Shown here one piece after another: positions 7,124-8,974 of a stretch of DNA of 8,974 nt (position 1 is the stretch's first letter; every line of letters begins with the position of its first letter). The stretch covers positions 1 to 8,974 of the forward strand of contig JAENXG010000089.1 in assembly GCA_016649675.1 (NCBI GenBank). Reading direction: 5' to 3'. The position numbers and the translations under genes are program-made. A model generated the notes under the pieces. That model had not been told where the DNA came from. It made no database searches and saw nothing but the letters and a program-made list of their open reading frames with translations. This DNA comes from Methyloceanibacter sp. GTDB taxonomy: Bacteria > Pseudomonadota > Alphaproteobacteria > Rhizobiales > Methyloligellaceae.

Positions 7124-8974
7124 ATGCGCCCCGCCCGGTTAGCTGTCCTCTTCGCCACCGTCCGCTCTCTAAAGGGTGTGGGGCCCAAGGTCGAGGGGCT
7201 GCTGAACAAGCTCGTCGCCCCGCGCCAGCAATCGGCGCATGCGCGCGTCATCGATCTCCTCTGGCACCTGCCGGTCGCGCTGATCGACCGCGCCATCACC
7301 CCCCGCATCGTGGAGGCGAGGACCGGCGATCTTGCCACGCTTGCAGTCACCGTGACGGAGCACCGGCCCGGAGGCGGACGGAAAGGGGCTCGCGCTCCCT
7401 ATCGCGTGCTGGTCGAGGATGATTCTGCTGCGCTCGAGCTTGTCTATTTCAATGCCGATCCCGTCTATCTCAAGCGCCTCCTGCCCGAGGGCAGCCGGCG
7501 CCTTATCTCGGGCAAGCTCGAATCCTATGACGGCTGGCTGCAGATGCCGCATCCGGACCACGTGACGGCGATCGACGGCGCGGGCAAGCTGCCTCTGCAA
7601 GAGCCCATCTATCCGCTGACCGCGGGCCTCACAAATACGGTGCTGCGGAGAGCAATCGCCGAGGCGTTGGCGCGGCTACCTGCTCTGCCCGAGTGGCTCG
7701 ACAGCGGCTGGCGCGCGCAGAATGCCTGGCCAAGCTTCGCCGAGGCGCTGGCGCGACTGCATGCGCCCGAGGCCGAGTCAGATCTTCTCCCGTCGGCGCC
7801 GGCGCGGGCGCGGTTGGCTTACGACGAGCTTCTGGCCAACCAGCTCGCCCTTGCCGTCATCCGCCAGCGGCTCAAGAAGCGCGCCGGACGGCGGCTTGCC
7901 GCGCGAGGCAAGCTCCGCAAAGCCATTCTGGCCGCGCTTCCCTTCAAGCTGACCGGCGCACAGACCCGGGCGCTCGGCGAGATCGACGCCGACCTCGCAA
8001 GCCCGCACCGCATGCTCCGCCTGCTGCAGGGCGATGTCGGCAGCGGCAAGACCGTAGTGGCGCTTCTGGCCATGGCGGTCGCGGTCGAGGCCGGCGCGCA
8101 AGCCACCTTGATGGCGCCGACCGAGCTTCTCGCGCGCCAGCACCTCAAGACCATCAGCGAGTTCGGCGCCGCTGCGGGCTTGCGCATCGCACTTCTCACG
8201 GGGCGCGAGCGCGGCCGCGAGCGTGCGGGCCTCGTGGAGGCGCTGAAAGAGGGCCAGATCGACATTCTCATCGGCACCCATGCGATTTTTCAGGAGGGCA
8301 TCGTCTTCCGCGATCTCGGCCTCGTCGTCATCGACGAGCAGCACCGCTTCGGCGTGCATCAGCGGCTCGCGTTGCAAGCCAAGGGCAGCGGCAGCGGAGC
8401 AGAGCTCATGGTGATGACCGCCACCCCGATCCCGCGCACGCTTCTGCTCACCAGCTATGGTGATATGGACGTGTCGCGGCTCGACGAGAAGCCGCCGGGA
8501 CGGAAGCCTATCGCCACGCGTACCGTACCGCTCGAACGGCTCGAGGAGGTCATCGCCGCGGTCGACCGGGCGGTTCAAGGCGGGGCGCAAGCCTATTGGG
8601 TCTGTCCGCTCGTCGTCGAATCCGAGCTGCTCGACTTCGCTGCCGCCGAGGCGCGCTACGCCGAGCTTCACGCCCGCTTCGGCGATAAAGTCGGCCTCGT
8701 CCATGGCCAGCTCACGGGCAAGGACAAGGATCGCGTCATGGCGGCGTTTGCCTCCGGGGCGCTGTCGATCCTGGTGTCGACCACGGTCATCGAGGTCGGC
8801 GTCGACGTGCCCAAGGCGAGCATCATGATCATCGAGCATGCCGAGCGCTTCGGGCTTGCCCAGCTCCATCAGCTGCGGGGGCGCGTCGGGCGGGGCACAG
8901 CTGAGTCGTCCTGCATCCTCCTTTATCGGGCGCCGCTGTCGGAGGCGGCACGCGAGCGGCTCGGGGTGATGCGG
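7124..8974 (+). CDS. recG: RecG, ATP-dependent DNA helicase (3' end outside window)
   Basis: Double-stranded DNA translocase that remodels stalled forks, D-loops and Holliday junctions. The frame is open from the ATG at 7124 to the last base: 617 residues of about 700. Landmarks: N-terminal helix-hairpin-helix-like SLKGVGPK (15-22); wedge/OB-fold region from about residue 68 to 150; motor entry LTGAQ (276-280); Walker A GDVGSGKT (303-310); Walker B DEQH (404-407) followed by RFGV; TATPIPRT (432-439); motif V STTVIEVGVDVP (552-563); motif VI QLRGRVGRG (583-591). About 80 C-terminal residues are missing only because the window ends. MRPARLAVLFATVRSLKGVG matches the usual alphaproteobacterial RecG N-terminus, which supports the start at 7124. 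No Shine-Dalgarno precedes it, and a short out-of-frame ATGATG frame (7113-7142) overlaps the start. It is transcribed divergently from sdhE-mfd; I could not identify its promoter. Confidence 0.96.
   Translation, partial: MRPARLAVLFATVRSLKGVGPKVEGLLNKLVAPRQQSAHARVIDLLWHLPVALIDRAITPRIVEARTGDLATLAVTVTEHRPGGGRKGARAPYRVLVEDDSAALELVYFNADPVYLKRLLPEGSRRLISGKLESYDGWLQMPHPDHVTAIDGAGKLPLQEPIYPLTAGLTNTVLRRAIAEALARLPALPEWLDSGWRAQNAWPSFAEALARLHAPEAESDLLPSAPARARLAYDELLANQLALAVIRQRLKKRAGRRLAARGKLRKAILAALPFKLTGAQTRALGEIDADLASPHRMLRLLQGDVGSGKTVVALLAMAVAVEAGAQATLMAPTELLARQHLKTISEFGAAAGLRIALLTGRERGRERAGLVEALKEGQIDILIGTHAIFQEGIVFRDLGLVVIDEQHRFGVHQRLALQAKGSGSGAELMVMTATPIPRTLLLTSYGDMDVSRLDEKPPGRKPIATRTVPLERLEEVIAAVDRAVQGGAQAYWVCPLVVESELLDFAAAEARYAELHARFGDKVGLVHGQLTGKDKDRVMAAFASGALSILVSTTVIEVGVDVPKASIMIIEHAERFGLAQLHQLRGRVGRGTAESSCILLYRAPLSEAARERLGVMR

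Noticed and set aside
6946..7350. 134-codon minus-strand frame spanning the intergenic repeat and the recG start
   Set aside because: It reads through the palindrome (giving an RVGKGAGIAPCPPW-like peptide, of a kind I recall being mis-annotated in rhizobial genomes) and is antisense to recG.
7778..8869. 363-codon minus-strand frame and a 256-codon plus-strand frame at 7693-8463
   Set aside because: Both shadow recG. The true frame is open from 7124 to 8974 and carries every RecG motif in order; the shadows carry none.

Overview
This is a GC-rich window from what looks like an alphaproteobacterium of the Hyphomicrobiales (rhizobial) type. The indications are the high GC content, the gene order recG / sdhE / mfd, the YejA-type peptide-binding protein, and a palindromic repeat resembling dispersed elements common in rhizobial genomes. 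The taxon is an inference from gene content and cannot be confirmed from the sequence alone.

Layout. Bases 1-1521 (+) carry the 3' part of a peptide ABC-transporter solute-binding protein, with its N-terminus outside the window. Seven bases later comes a 537-residue ANL-superfamily (acyl-CoA synthetase-like) protein (1529-3142, +), whose nucleotide-binding and catalytic motifs are largely eroded. Only nine bases separate its stop from the stop of mfd, which runs on the other strand (3152-6667). Upstream of mfd, and probably co-transcribed with it, is sdhE (6684-6956, -), a flavinylation/assembly factor for succinate dehydrogenase. A 167-bp divergent intergenic region (6957-7123) holds a probable sdhE-mfd promoter and an 89-bp palindromic repeat. 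Then recG (7124 to the window end, +) begins. It is open throughout but cut by the window edge after 617 of roughly 700 residues.

How the genes relate. Mfd (transcription-repair coupling) and RecG (fork and recombination intermediate remodelling) are related superfamily-2 DNA translocases sharing the same motor and TRG-type motif. Here they are divergently transcribed from one intergenic region, with a respiratory-complex assembly gene in between. The binding protein and the degenerate ANL protein form a separate rightward unit ending tail-to-tail with mfd.

Most of the window is housekeeping. I found no clear previously undescribed system. The parts most worth a second look are the ANL protein that has lost its active-site signatures, and the repeat that sits almost against the recG start codon, where no Shine-Dalgarno sequence is visible.
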